Assembly (NCBI GenBank): GCA_051252415.1
Contig: JBPOGA010000008.1
Location: 1-64,000, forward strand
Source: JBPOFY01 sp051252415
Lineage (GTDB): Bacteria > Verrucomicrobiota > Verrucomicrobiia > Opitutales > Coraliomargaritaceae
Length of the DNA: 64,000 nt
Direction: 5' to 3'
Of this stretch, positions 43,759 to 52,261 are shown in pieces. The notes under the pieces are model-generated. The model ran no database searches. It was not told where the DNA came from and saw only the letters and a program-made list of their open reading frames with translations. The first letter of the stretch is position 1. Each line of letters opens with the position of its first letter. The position numbers and the translations under genes were made by a program.

Positions 43759-45212
43759 TGAGTCACAAAACCTTGCACATCGACTGTTACGATTTCCTCA
43801 CGTGCATCCTCGTCGCGGGTAACCATCGTCACGTTTTTGAACTGCACATTTTTGGCATGCCGAATGTAGGCACCCCATGATGGGAGCACCCCGAAGAAAT
43901 ATTGCTCAGGATAACGCGCAATGTCCTCGTCCACTTCGCGCTTGGCATCAGCAGCTGTGCCATGTCCAGGATAGGAAATTTCAATATTCTCCAACACAAC
44001 ATCTTCGATGTAGTGCCCTGGGATGCCAGTAATCATAATCGGCCCCGACTTAGCTTTTTCCTTATCGGTCACGCCTAGCGTGGCATCCACTTTCAACTTC
44101 TTATAATGCGCATTGGCGGCTTTCTCACGATCTTCAATCGTAACTGTAGCCACCACATCTTTAATACGGATGTTTTTAATACTCCCGACTCCGGCACCTT
44201 CGGGCTTCACATCGGGCCCCTGCTTCACTCCGGTAAAGGTATTCTTGCTGTAAATACGGCCACGATTACCGAGACGGATAAAGATCGGCGAGCCCACCGC
44301 TTCCATCACGATGCGTGAAATCGATACATTCTCCAGTCGACCACCATCGACGGACTGCAACTTAATCGCACCCATCGGGCAGTCGTAGAAATAGCAATTG
44401 CTCACATCAATATCAATAAAACCACCGTAAGACGAGGTGCCTAACTTCAGCGCCGCCGTATTACTGCTGACCATACAATCACGCACCACGATGTTACGAC
44501 AAGGCCGTTGCGAACTCTTCAGGCAAATCCCGTCATCACCAGCAACGATATCGCAGTTCTCAATCAACACATCCTCGCAACCATCGAGATCCAAGCCATC
44601 GTTGTTGTAGTGGTTGTTGCGCATGCGGACTTTCACACCTGTGAAGTGCACATCATTACAATCGACAAGGTGAATTCCCCAAAACGCGGGATTCTTGTAG
44701 GTGAGCCCCGAAAAAACCACCTGCTTACAATTCTCAAAACGAATCAACCGCGGGCGATCATCTCTGCCGCCAGGCCCCGCCTTTCTTGGGAAAAATTCTG
44801 GATGACCACGACCATCAATCACACCGAGACCTTCAAGCCGAATATTGGTCGCATCCTCCGCATAGAGCAGGCATTGCGATTGCCCCTCACGTGAAGGTCG
44901 AAGCTGATCGATGGGATAATCCTGCCGATTCTGACTGCCCCAAAGCTCTGCGCCATAATCCAATGACAAAGTGACCTTACTCTTAATTTCAACCGTGCCG
45001 ATCACATACTGCCCCGCTGGCACCCAAACCTTCCCGCCGCCCGCCTCCGTGCAGGCATCAATTGTGCTTTGGATAGCTTTTGTATCGAGCGTCACACCAT
45101 CGCCGGCGGCACCGTATTCTCGGACGTTAAACAATTGGGTCGCATGCTCCGCAGCGGTGACAGGCAACACGGAAAACATTGCGACAAGGTAAGTAGACAG
45201 CAGGTATTTCAT
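43755..45212 (-). CDS. Secreted GH28-like (polygalacturonase-fold) hydrolase
   Basis: The 485-residue protein has a signal peptide (to VTAA) and the pectate-lyase/GH28 opening FNVREYGAAGDGVTLDTKAIQSTIDAC. The beta-helix carries the catalytic aspartates: NNDGLDLDGC (N-x-D) and VAGDDGICLK (DD). The classical GHG histidine motif is replaced by KLGTSSYGGF, resembling the exo-type subfamily that has GSEMSGG there; the RIK site appears as IFIRLGNRG. The likely activity is removing terminal uronic acid or another sugar from a polysaccharide in the periplasm. It follows the sulfatase gene on the same strand with about 125 bp between. Confidence 0.85.
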   Translation of the reverse strand: MKYLLSTYLVAMFSVLPVTAAEHATQLFNVREYGAAGDGVTLDTKAIQSTIDACTEAGGGKVWVPAGQYVIGTVEIKSKVTLSLDYGAELWGSQNRQDYPIDQLRPSREGQSQCLLYAEDATNIRLEGLGVIDGRGHPEFFPRKAGPGGRDDRPRLIRFENCKQVVFSGLTYKNPAFWGIHLVDCNDVHFTGVKVRMRNNHYNNDGLDLDGCEDVLIENCDIVAGDDGICLKSSQRPCRNIVVRDCMVSSNTAALKLGTSSYGGFIDIDVSNCYFYDCPMGAIKLQSVDGGRLENVSISRIVMEAVGSPIFIRLGNRGRIYSKNTFTGVKQGPDVKPEGAGVGSIKNIRIKDVVATVTIEDREKAANAHYKKLKVDATLGVTDKEKAKSGPIMITGIPGHYIEDVVLENIEISYPGHGTAADAKREVDEDIARYPEQYFFGVLPSWGAYIRHAKNVQFKNVTMVTRDEDAREEIVTVDVQGFVTH

Positions 45213-45338
45213 TTTTTAAAGTCTGAGACTATATCAGCTGTAGAAACATTTGTAATAGTGTATTCATTCGATTATAGGCACGCGTCGTTGTCATGCGATC
45301 GTCGAAGTTAAGTTTCTATAATCACGTTTTTGTAATTC

Positions 45339-47162
45339 TTAAGGTGCAGTTAAAGCTAGGTCGGCGTATTTATCTTTTTGCTTTTTGATCTCAGGGTAAC
45401 TCACGAGGAAATTATTTTCATCAATCAAGTTTAAGTAATAATGTGTCGTTCCAGCAGGTAGTTCAACGGATGCCGTGCTATTACTCGTCAACGTAACTGG
45501 CGCTCGGAACCATTCCTCATGTTTATCGCCGCCATTTAGCGTATAGATCAGATCCGCGCGGACCACCTTCGCGCCGTTTTCCTTAAAAACGAAGATAACT
45601 GAATGCCCCTTAGTTTTATGAGACAGCACGGTGCAGACCGAATCTAGATGCGGCAGGCCCTTGTGCTTCGGATTATAGTATGGGTAGCTCGCCTGCATCT
45701 CCGTCAGCATTTCCGTCAGTCGACGATTCATCGCATTTGCCTTTTCTGGCATCTGTCCGGCTATATTTTTAGCTTCTTCAATATCCACCCGCACCTGTTT
45801 CCCATTCTCTGTTTTATAGAGCTGGAACAGTTCTAGTTCCGGTGTGCCGTCGTTGTTTAAGTGATCATAGTTTCGGATCAGTTTATAATCCCCAACGATC
45901 AATGTGCTTTCCAGATCAACACTATGCGGGAAATGCCACATCATGGTATCCCGCACCGAGCCATCCGCATGTTTAACCAGCGATCGATCTTCCGGGTCTC
46001 CGAGGAGGAGCGGAGCCAGATCGCAACCATCGAGCTGTTTACCCTTTGGTCGAACAGAACCAGTCAACGAAAGAATGGTCGGATAAAAATCCAGACCGTT
46101 CACCATCACATCCGTTTGCACATTCGCCGAAATACCAGGCCCCGCAATCAACATCGGCACGCGCGTGCCGCCCTCTTTAGCGGAGGACTTGCCCTGATCC
46201 AATGGAGTATTGTCGGTGTATCCTTTAACACCTCCATTATCAGAGGCAAAGATAACGTAAGTGTTTTCGCTCAGCATGTGTCCCGGCCAACGCGGATCTT
46301 CTGTCGTTCCCAAATAGTTAAAGATCTGCCCCACGTAATAATCGAGTGACTCAACCATCGCCCCGTAGAAGGGGTTCTTCTGCCCTTGCATGCTCTTATC
46401 ATTCTCAAGCGCTGGCTCGACACCCATACGCTGAGCATACTTCTTCAGTAAAGCCTCGTTGCGCGTCACGATTGGAGAGTGAACCAGCCAAGTGCAGTAG
46501 TAGAGAAAGAAAGGTTCCTCTTTATTCTCACGGATAAACGTTAATGCATCCTCATTATTCTGATGATAAGGAAAACCGTTCGCATCCAATCGGTAAGGAT
46601 CATTTTCTGCCGTCGTGGCAAAGTCTTCTAGACGATTCTTCATGTTCCGATGCATGCCTCGACTGGAGCGCGTGTAGTCGAATCCAACATCCTTGGGTTG
46701 CGGGAAGGCGCTGTGATCGATCGCAATATGCCATTTCCCCGCATGGCCAGTCACATAGCCGCTGGCCTTCAAGGCCCGAGCCAACGTAAAGGTGTCCTCC
46801 GGCATCCTTCCGCTATACCATGGCTCCATCATCCGAGAGCGGCTACTCCGCGCGGCTGGCGGTTGGCCGCCCACCACGTGCGTTTTCTGCGCTCGGGCTG
46901 GATGGTCGCCGCTCATAATCGCGCAGCGCGACGGCGCACAAGTCGGTGCAGGCGAATAAGCCTGCCAAAACATCACACCCTTTTGAGCAAATGCATCCAA
47001 ATAGGGCGTGTCATACGGCGAGGGCTCATCGATGTCGTAGCACTTCACATCCTGCCAGCCCAAGTCGTCTACCAATATTAAAACTACATTGGGCTTTGGC
47101 GCGGCATAAAGCGAGGAAGCCGACAACACGATCAGGCCTATACATTGATTTAGAAAATTCAT
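45339..47162 (-). CDS. Secreted formylglycine-dependent sulfatase
   Basis: This 607-residue sulfatase has a signal peptide (to LYAA), the metal-binding start NVVLILVDDLGW (Asp 32, Asp 33) and the core CAPSR (Cys 75), where the cysteine is converted to formylglycine. It also has GHAGKWHIA, and FASDNGGVKGY for the second metal-binding aspartate and asparagine. The C-terminal part (about 500-600) is a small beta domain. It removes sulfate esters from a polysaccharide in the periplasm. It faces the oxidoreductase gene divergently, and a perfect 18 bp palindrome lies just upstream of its start. No sulfatase-modifying enzyme gene is in the window. Confidence 0.92.
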   Translation of the reverse strand: MNFLNQCIGLIVLSASSLYAAPKPNVVLILVDDLGWQDVKCYDIDEPSPYDTPYLDAFAQKGVMFWQAYSPAPTCAPSRCAIMSGDHPARAQKTHVVGGQPPAARSSRSRMMEPWYSGRMPEDTFTLARALKASGYVTGHAGKWHIAIDHSAFPQPKDVGFDYTRSSRGMHRNMKNRLEDFATTAENDPYRLDANGFPYHQNNEDALTFIRENKEEPFFLYYCTWLVHSPIVTRNEALLKKYAQRMGVEPALENDKSMQGQKNPFYGAMVESLDYYVGQIFNYLGTTEDPRWPGHMLSENTYVIFASDNGGVKGYTDNTPLDQGKSSAKEGGTRVPMLIAGPGISANVQTDVMVNGLDFYPTILSLTGSVRPKGKQLDGCDLAPLLLGDPEDRSLVKHADGSVRDTMMWHFPHSVDLESTLIVGDYKLIRNYDHLNNDGTPELELFQLYKTENGKQVRVDIEEAKNIAGQMPEKANAMNRRLTEMLTEMQASYPYYNPKHKGLPHLDSVCTVLSHKTKGHSVIFVFKENGAKVVRADLIYTLNGGDKHEEWFRAPVTLTSNSTASVELPAGTTHYYLNLIDENNFLVSYPEIKKQKDKYADLALTAP

Positions 47163-47171
47163 TCGTTTTTT

Positions 47172-47189
47172 CGATTAATCGATTAATCG
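47172..47189. promoter_or_regulatory. 18 bp perfect palindrome in the sulfatase-oxidoreductase divergent region
   Basis: CGATTAATCGATTAATCG is fully self-complementary and begins 10 bp upstream of the sulfatase start codon. Its form, with a central CG, resembles LacI-family operators. Its place suggests control of the sulfatase and possibly of the divergent genes. The rest of 47190-47614 shows no gene or further repeat. Confidence 0.55.
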
Positions 47190-47614
47190 TTAATTATGGG
47201 GTGAATTACAGTTTCATTACGCCAGCACAACTATTGATTATTCTTAGATTTTTGAGTCTGACGAGCCAACCTCAATTGGCACCCCTTTCATCAAGGCGTC
47301 CTAGGAGTTTCATTGCATCAAGAAGTGAAAGAATAACAAATCACTACAGATACGTAATCGCGCATTCTCGCTATATACACATCAATACGAACCTAACTGT
47401 CGATCTAACACTCTGCCGATCTCCCTCAACCGACTCGATGCAGCACACGCAGCGGAAAACACCAACGACCATACATGTATTGCAACTCAGACAATCTTTA
47501 AACGTGCAATTCACTGGTAGGCATATTAACCAATTAAGTCCTTGGTGTCCCAGCAATCTCGAAGGGATCACATCAGTCTCACACCCCCAATAACTCCCCC
47601 CCAACAAAAAGTAA

Positions 47615-49006
47615 ATGAACCGTCGCAAATTCATCAAAACTACCACCGCGCTTTCTGCGGGTGCCTTTATACTTCCCCGCTTCTCCATCGGCAAGCCTGG
47701 GGGCTCTGCCAACAGCAAGGTCAACATCGCCATGATCGGCGCAGGTAACATTGCATCCATGGCCTACAGTGGTTGCAAGGGGCAGAACCTTGTCGCTCTA
47801 GCCGATGTCGATTCACGCATGTTTTCACAGCATCAGGGAAAGTTCCCCGAGGTCGCCGATGCGAAACACTTCACCGATTTTCGCGAGATGCTGGATAAGA
47901 TGGATCGAGATATTGACGCAGTCTGTATTAACACACCTGACCACACACACTTCGCTGCGACGATGCACGCGATGGAAATGGGTAAACACGTCTGCACGCA
48001 GAAGCCTTTGACTCACAACATCTGGCAGGCACGCACACTTAAAAAAGCGAAAGATAAATACGGCGTTATCACCAACATGGCGGTGCAAGGCCACACCTAC
48101 AATGGTATCCGCCAAATGAAGGAATGGTATGAGGCCGACATTTTTGGGCAAATCCAGGAAGTTCACTGCTGGATACCAGGCCCCAGTATCCCTGCTTATG
48201 CAGGCGGAAGGCGGAAAGGCTATTTTGCATCTCCGGAGTCTTTCCCACCACCCGTGGAGTCGATCCCGAGAGAGCTTGATTGGGATTTATGGCTTGGACC
48301 AAATGCAGGCGACACGACTTTCAATAACACCTATCATCCTAAGACTTGGCGTGGTTATCATGCCTTTGGCAATGGCACTTTCGGCGACTGGTTCCCACAT
48401 ATTGCAGATGCAGCCGTCTACATCCTCGACCTCTATGAGCCAGTTGTAGTCGAATTGGAATCTTCGCATGGCGGCAACGACTGGATGGTGCCAGATGGCA
48501 ACACAGTCCGCTGGGAGTTTAAGCAGCGCGGCAGTAAAGCGCCGTGTACCTTACGCTGGTCCAATGGTGACGCCAAAGACCTTCCCAAAACTCACAGAGA
48601 TTGGACTTGGGACGACAAACTACCCAAACACGGCACCCTCTTTTTTGGCGACAAGCAAACAGGTTTCACCGACGAGCGTTCCAACAACCCTCGCCTCGCG
48701 GATAAGGAGAAGATGCGAGCGTTTAAGGCAGACGGATATCCGGATGAAAAGTATCCACGTATCAAAAACGGCCCCTTCGGTGAATGGATCGATGCGATTA
48801 AAGGCGATGGCCCTGAGCCTGGTGCCAACTTCGACTTCGCATCCCCCTTCACTGAAACGATGTTGCTTGGCGTGCTCGCTGCACGCTTCGGTGGTCGTAT
48901 CGAGTGGGATCCTCAGCGGGGCGTCACAAATCGCCCTGAGCTCAACACCTACATCAGAGAACCAGTTCGCAAAGGCTGGGAATACGGCTACGACCTCTGG
49001 ACGTAA
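47615..49006 (+). CDS. Tat-exported Gfo/Idh/MocA family oxidoreductase
   Basis: The 463-residue protein has a twin-arginine signal (NRRKFIKTTTALSAGAFILP) followed by the NAD(P)-binding fold with GAGNIAS, an acidic end of strand two (ADVD) and the family motif region TQKPLTHN in place of EKP. The C-terminal domain carries the substrate site (FGDWFPHIADAAVYILDLY). Family members oxidise, reduce or epimerise sugars, sometimes with tightly bound NAD acting as a glycosidase (GH109-like). Export in folded form with its cofactor fits. It is followed after 43 bp by the heparinase-like gene, so they form an operon. Confidence 0.9.
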   Translation: MNRRKFIKTTTALSAGAFILPRFSIGKPGGSANSKVNIAMIGAGNIASMAYSGCKGQNLVALADVDSRMFSQHQGKFPEVADAKHFTDFREMLDKMDRDIDAVCINTPDHTHFAATMHAMEMGKHVCTQKPLTHNIWQARTLKKAKDKYGVITNMAVQGHTYNGIRQMKEWYEADIFGQIQEVHCWIPGPSIPAYAGGRRKGYFASPESFPPPVESIPRELDWDLWLGPNAGDTTFNNTYHPKTWRGYHAFGNGTFGDWFPHIADAAVYILDLYEPVVVELESSHGGNDWMVPDGNTVRWEFKQRGSKAPCTLRWSNGDAKDLPKTHRDWTWDDKLPKHGTLFFGDKQTGFTDERSNNPRLADKEKMRAFKADGYPDEKYPRIKNGPFGEWIDAIKGDGPEPGANFDFASPFTETMLLGVLAARFGGRIEWDPQRGVTNRPELNTYIREPVRKGWEYGYDLWT

Positions 49007-49049
49007 TTAATACCAAACCACTCTCTGAAATAGCATAGAACCATAGAAT

Positions 49050-50984
49050 ATGAATATACGTAGATGGATTCACGCGGCAATGGCCGCAATCACTGTCATG
49101 ACGTCAGCTTGCGCGACTGTCAAAAATGAGCAGACACTGAATATCAGTGAGTATCTCAGCAAAGCGGATGAAGGGATTATTTATCCTTCGGATGCACAGA
49201 TCGAAATGCTGAGACCTTTCATGCCAGAACATACATATCAGCCGGCTCCCCCAATCAGCGACCGTGCGTTTTGGACAAAGATCGGACAAAAAGAATCGGC
49301 ACGTAAAATTTCCGAGATCGCCTTAGACAGTTTGGATAAAAAGCCGGAGATCCCGATCTCGGATGAGATCTATCGTCGCGCTAACAAAGAAGGCAATCGT
49401 GGCATCTACAAGCCCCGCTACTATCGCACCATGGAAGTGCTTGAAAAGGCCGTCATCGCAGAGTGCATAGAGAACCAGGGCCGCTACATCTCTCAGATCA
49501 ACGAGCACCTGAATGCGATTATGGAAATGAAGTCGTGGTTGCACCCCAATCACGACCCTCAAAACAAAGTGCTTGAGGGTAAGCGAGTCACGATTGACTT
49601 GGGCGCGCGTAAGTTCGGATCGGTGGTCATGCTCGCTAGCGTGCTACTCGAGGATCGCCTCACTGAGGAAATGCACCTTAAGATTCACGATCAGATCGAA
49701 TGGCGTATTACCGACTCCTACCTCAATAGTTGCCGTGGTTTAGATAAGGGCAACTCCTGGATCTGGGGAACCAGCAACTGGAACTCAGTCTGCACCGGTG
49801 GCTCCGTATTCTCTAGCTTGACTGCATCGGAAGACCCTGAGGTGCGTCTAGCGGTTTTGGGATCTGCCATCAACAGCATGAAGCATTACCTAAGCGGCTT
49901 CGGTGCGGATGGTTATTGCTCGGAAGGCATCGGCTACTGGAACTATGGCTTCGGCAACTATCTCTATCTAGCTCAGACGATCTATGATTACAGCGATGGC
50001 GCGATTGACATGTTCAAATTTGACGATCCTGAAAAAATGCGCCGCGTCGGCAACTTTCCGATTTCGTTTGAAATCCAACAAGATATTTACCCCTGCTTTT
50101 CGGACGGAGCTTCGACAGTTAAACAAGGCAGTGACAACTATGCCTACATTCTCTCCGCCAAAAATTATGGCGCGCGTAAGCCGTCCTATAGCCGCCCTGA
50201 AGGCATGACGATGCAGCTCCAAGAATGGGCCGACCCAGTTTCGTATGTAGCAAGTGACCTCGATGCAGTGGAACTACCGCCACATACCTACTACGACGAC
50301 TACGGCATCGTAATTTCTCGCGGCGGCCAAGAGGTTCCCTTTTCCATCGCGGTCAAAGCAGGACATAATGAAGAGAACCACAACCACATGGATGTCGGCA
50401 GCTATGTGATGGTGCTGGCAGATGACCACATCCTGTGCGGTGATCTCGGCGCACCTCCGTATGAAGCTGGTTCGTTCTCGAAGACGCACCCCGTCCGCGC
50501 TTCTTGGGGACATCCAGTGCCTCGTGTAGACGGAAAACTTCAATCATACGGTCGCGAGTTTAAGGGCACAGTGCTGGAAACTGAGTTTGCTGAAAACAAG
50601 GATCGAGCGGTGATCGACATCAGCGAGGCCTATGAAGTGCCCAGCCTTGAAACACTTATCCGAACCGTCGAGAACGACAAATCTGGCAAGGGTATGATCA
50701 CAGTTACCGATACCTTTTCCGCCTCCAAAGCCATTGAGTTCGGCACGGCGATCATGACACACGGTGACTACAAAATCGTGGATGCCAACACAGTCTTGCT
50801 GATGCGCGAGGGTCGCCAAATCAAAGTGCAGATCACCGCCGAAGGTGGCGCGATCAAGATCAATGACGAGGAAGTAATCGTTAAATCAATACGCTACGCA
50901 GACCAAGCATTCCGCATCGGAATCGACTTCGAGAAAAAGTTAAAGAGCGGCAAGATCACGATGGTGTTTACGCCAGAGAGCTAA
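49050..50984 (+). CDS. Heparinase II/III-like polysaccharide lyase, lipoprotein
   Basis: The 644-residue protein has a lipoprotein signal (AAITVMTSAC, lipid-modified Cys about 21). A helical toroid domain (about 60-380, with WIWGTSNWNSVC and DGYCSEGIGYWNYGFGNY) is followed by the C-terminal beta domain of the heparinase II/III family with AGHNEENHNHMDVGSYVM. These enzymes cleave uronic-acid-containing polysaccharides by beta-elimination. The paired His/Tyr-rich segment EGIGYWNYG supports an active lyase. Together with the sulfatase, GH28-like enzyme and oxidoreductase it points to a sulfated uronic-acid-containing glycan as the substrate (inference). Confidence 0.85.
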   Translation: MNIRRWIHAAMAAITVMTSACATVKNEQTLNISEYLSKADEGIIYPSDAQIEMLRPFMPEHTYQPAPPISDRAFWTKIGQKESARKISEIALDSLDKKPEIPISDEIYRRANKEGNRGIYKPRYYRTMEVLEKAVIAECIENQGRYISQINEHLNAIMEMKSWLHPNHDPQNKVLEGKRVTIDLGARKFGSVVMLASVLLEDRLTEEMHLKIHDQIEWRITDSYLNSCRGLDKGNSWIWGTSNWNSVCTGGSVFSSLTASEDPEVRLAVLGSAINSMKHYLSGFGADGYCSEGIGYWNYGFGNYLYLAQTIYDYSDGAIDMFKFDDPEKMRRVGNFPISFEIQQDIYPCFSDGASTVKQGSDNYAYILSAKNYGARKPSYSRPEGMTMQLQEWADPVSYVASDLDAVELPPHTYYDDYGIVISRGGQEVPFSIAVKAGHNEENHNHMDVGSYVMVLADDHILCGDLGAPPYEAGSFSKTHPVRASWGHPVPRVDGKLQSYGREFKGTVLETEFAENKDRAVIDISEAYEVPSLETLIRTVENDKSGKGMITVTDTFSASKAIEFGTAIMTHGDYKIVDANTVLLMREGRQIKVQITAEGGAIKINDEEVIVKSIRYADQAFRIGIDFEKKLKSGKITMVFTPES

Positions 50985-50995
50985 TTCCGATAGCC

Positions 50996-51967
50996 TTATT
51001 CAGATCCCGGCTCGCGTGACATGAGGTCCTTGAGCGCTTGCCGTGGGTCTTTGCCCTCTTCGACAATTTTGCAGACTTCTTCGGTGATCGGCATTTCGAT
51101 GCCGTGCTCTGCAGCGAGGTCGCGGGCGGCTTTGGCGTTCCAAATGCCTTCGGCAACTTGCTTCATGCCGCCCATAATTTGCTCCAAGCTTTCGCCCTTT
51201 CCAAGACGTTCACCTACAGAGCGGTTTCGGCTGTGACGACTATCGCAAGTCACGATAAGGTCGCCGATCCCACTGAGCCCAGAAAAGGTTTCCGGCTGTG
51301 CACCGAGGCAAACACCGAGACGGGTAATTTCTGCTAACCCACGTGTGATCAATGCGGCCTTCGTATTATCGCCGAGCCCCATGCCATCAAGGATGCCGGC
51401 GGCTACTGCGATCACATTCTTAAAAGTGCCACCAATTTCGACGCCCAATGGGTCGTCGGAGGTATAGACACGGAAACTCTCACCGAGGAAAGCCTGCTGC
51501 ATTTGCTCCGCTCGCTCACCAGCGATCGTGACAGCGGTAGGCACACCACGCGCGACCTCTTCCGCATGAGAAGGGCCAGATAAAATAGCGACATCTCGAC
51601 CTAAAACATCTTTTGCAACTTCGCTCATACGCTGGTGCGTGGCCTCGTCGAGTCCTTTGGTCGCACTAACAATGAGGACATCCTTCGACAAGTGCGGTTT
51701 AAAAGCTTCCAGCGAGGATCGATAAAAGCGTGAAGGCGTCACCACGACCACTAAGTCAGCATCGCTCACTGCCTCAGGGTCGGACGTCCATTGAATCCCA
51801 CTCGGGATTTTAACCCCGGGTAAATAGGCGCTATTTTCACCAGTCTCACGGATACCACTGAGTTCCTCTTCAAAGGGTCCCCATATAGTGACTTCATTGC
51901 CATTACCCGCGAGCACCATACCAAGCGCAGTGCCCCAACCTCCATTTCCGATTACAAATGCTTTCAT
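50996..51967 (-). CDS. gpsA: Glycerol-3-phosphate dehydrogenase [NAD(P)+]
   Basis: GpsA reduces dihydroxyacetone phosphate to sn-glycerol 3-phosphate for phospholipid synthesis in the cytosol. The 323-residue length is normal. The N-terminal Rossmann motif is GNGGWGTALG, SATKGLD lies in the middle, and the catalytic lysine is in GGTFKNVIAVAAGI. The C-terminal part has SGIGDLIVTCDSRHSRNRSVGERLGKG. The frame is open to 52105, but that start would add 46 unrelated residues; the ATG at 51967 matches the family start. It converges on the lyase gene (11 bp between stops) and is the only clear housekeeping gene here. Confidence 0.97.
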   Translation of the reverse strand: MKAFVIGNGGWGTALGMVLAGNGNEVTIWGPFEEELSGIRETGENSAYLPGVKIPSGIQWTSDPEAVSDADLVVVVTPSRFYRSSLEAFKPHLSKDVLIVSATKGLDEATHQRMSEVAKDVLGRDVAILSGPSHAEEVARGVPTAVTIAGERAEQMQQAFLGESFRVYTSDDPLGVEIGGTFKNVIAVAAGILDGMGLGDNTKAALITRGLAEITRLGVCLGAQPETFSGLSGIGDLIVTCDSRHSRNRSVGERLGKGESLEQIMGGMKQVAEGIWNAKAARDLAAEHGIEMPITEEVCKIVEEGKDPRQALKDLMSREPGSE

Positions 51968-52032
51968 GGTGATGAGTATTCCTCTAAGAGACCGGACCTC
52001 AAGATCAATGAATGGAGACTCGAGGCACCGGT

Positions 52033-52058
52033 ATTTCTCACGCTTCAGCGTGAGAAAT
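52033..52058. repeat. 11 bp perfect hairpin upstream of gpsA
   Basis: ATTTCTCACGC (52033-52043), a TTCA loop, and GCGTGAGAAAT (52048-52058) form a perfect stem 66 bp upstream of the gpsA start. It may be a REP-type hairpin or a regulatory stem in the gpsA leader. Confidence 0.5.
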
Positions 52059-52261
52059 GACGCCCTTAACAACACGCAGACCGTGAGCACTCCCCCTTGA
52101 GGCACTCAGGCGATATTTTCGGGAAATACTGTATTTCAGCTACTTAGGAAATTATTTAAAAAACCTCAAAATACGAACCTAGGGTGTTTATGGACGAATA
52201 TCATCGCAATTACCTTAGAAATCTGCATTAAACTACTTATTAGCGACAGTTATTTATCACA

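Noticed and set aside
46946..47593. Open frame of 215 codons on the + strand running from the sulfatase start through the divergent intergenic region
   Set aside because: The first third is antisense to the sulfatase and the rest crosses the operator palindrome with low-complexity residues; no domain or start signal.
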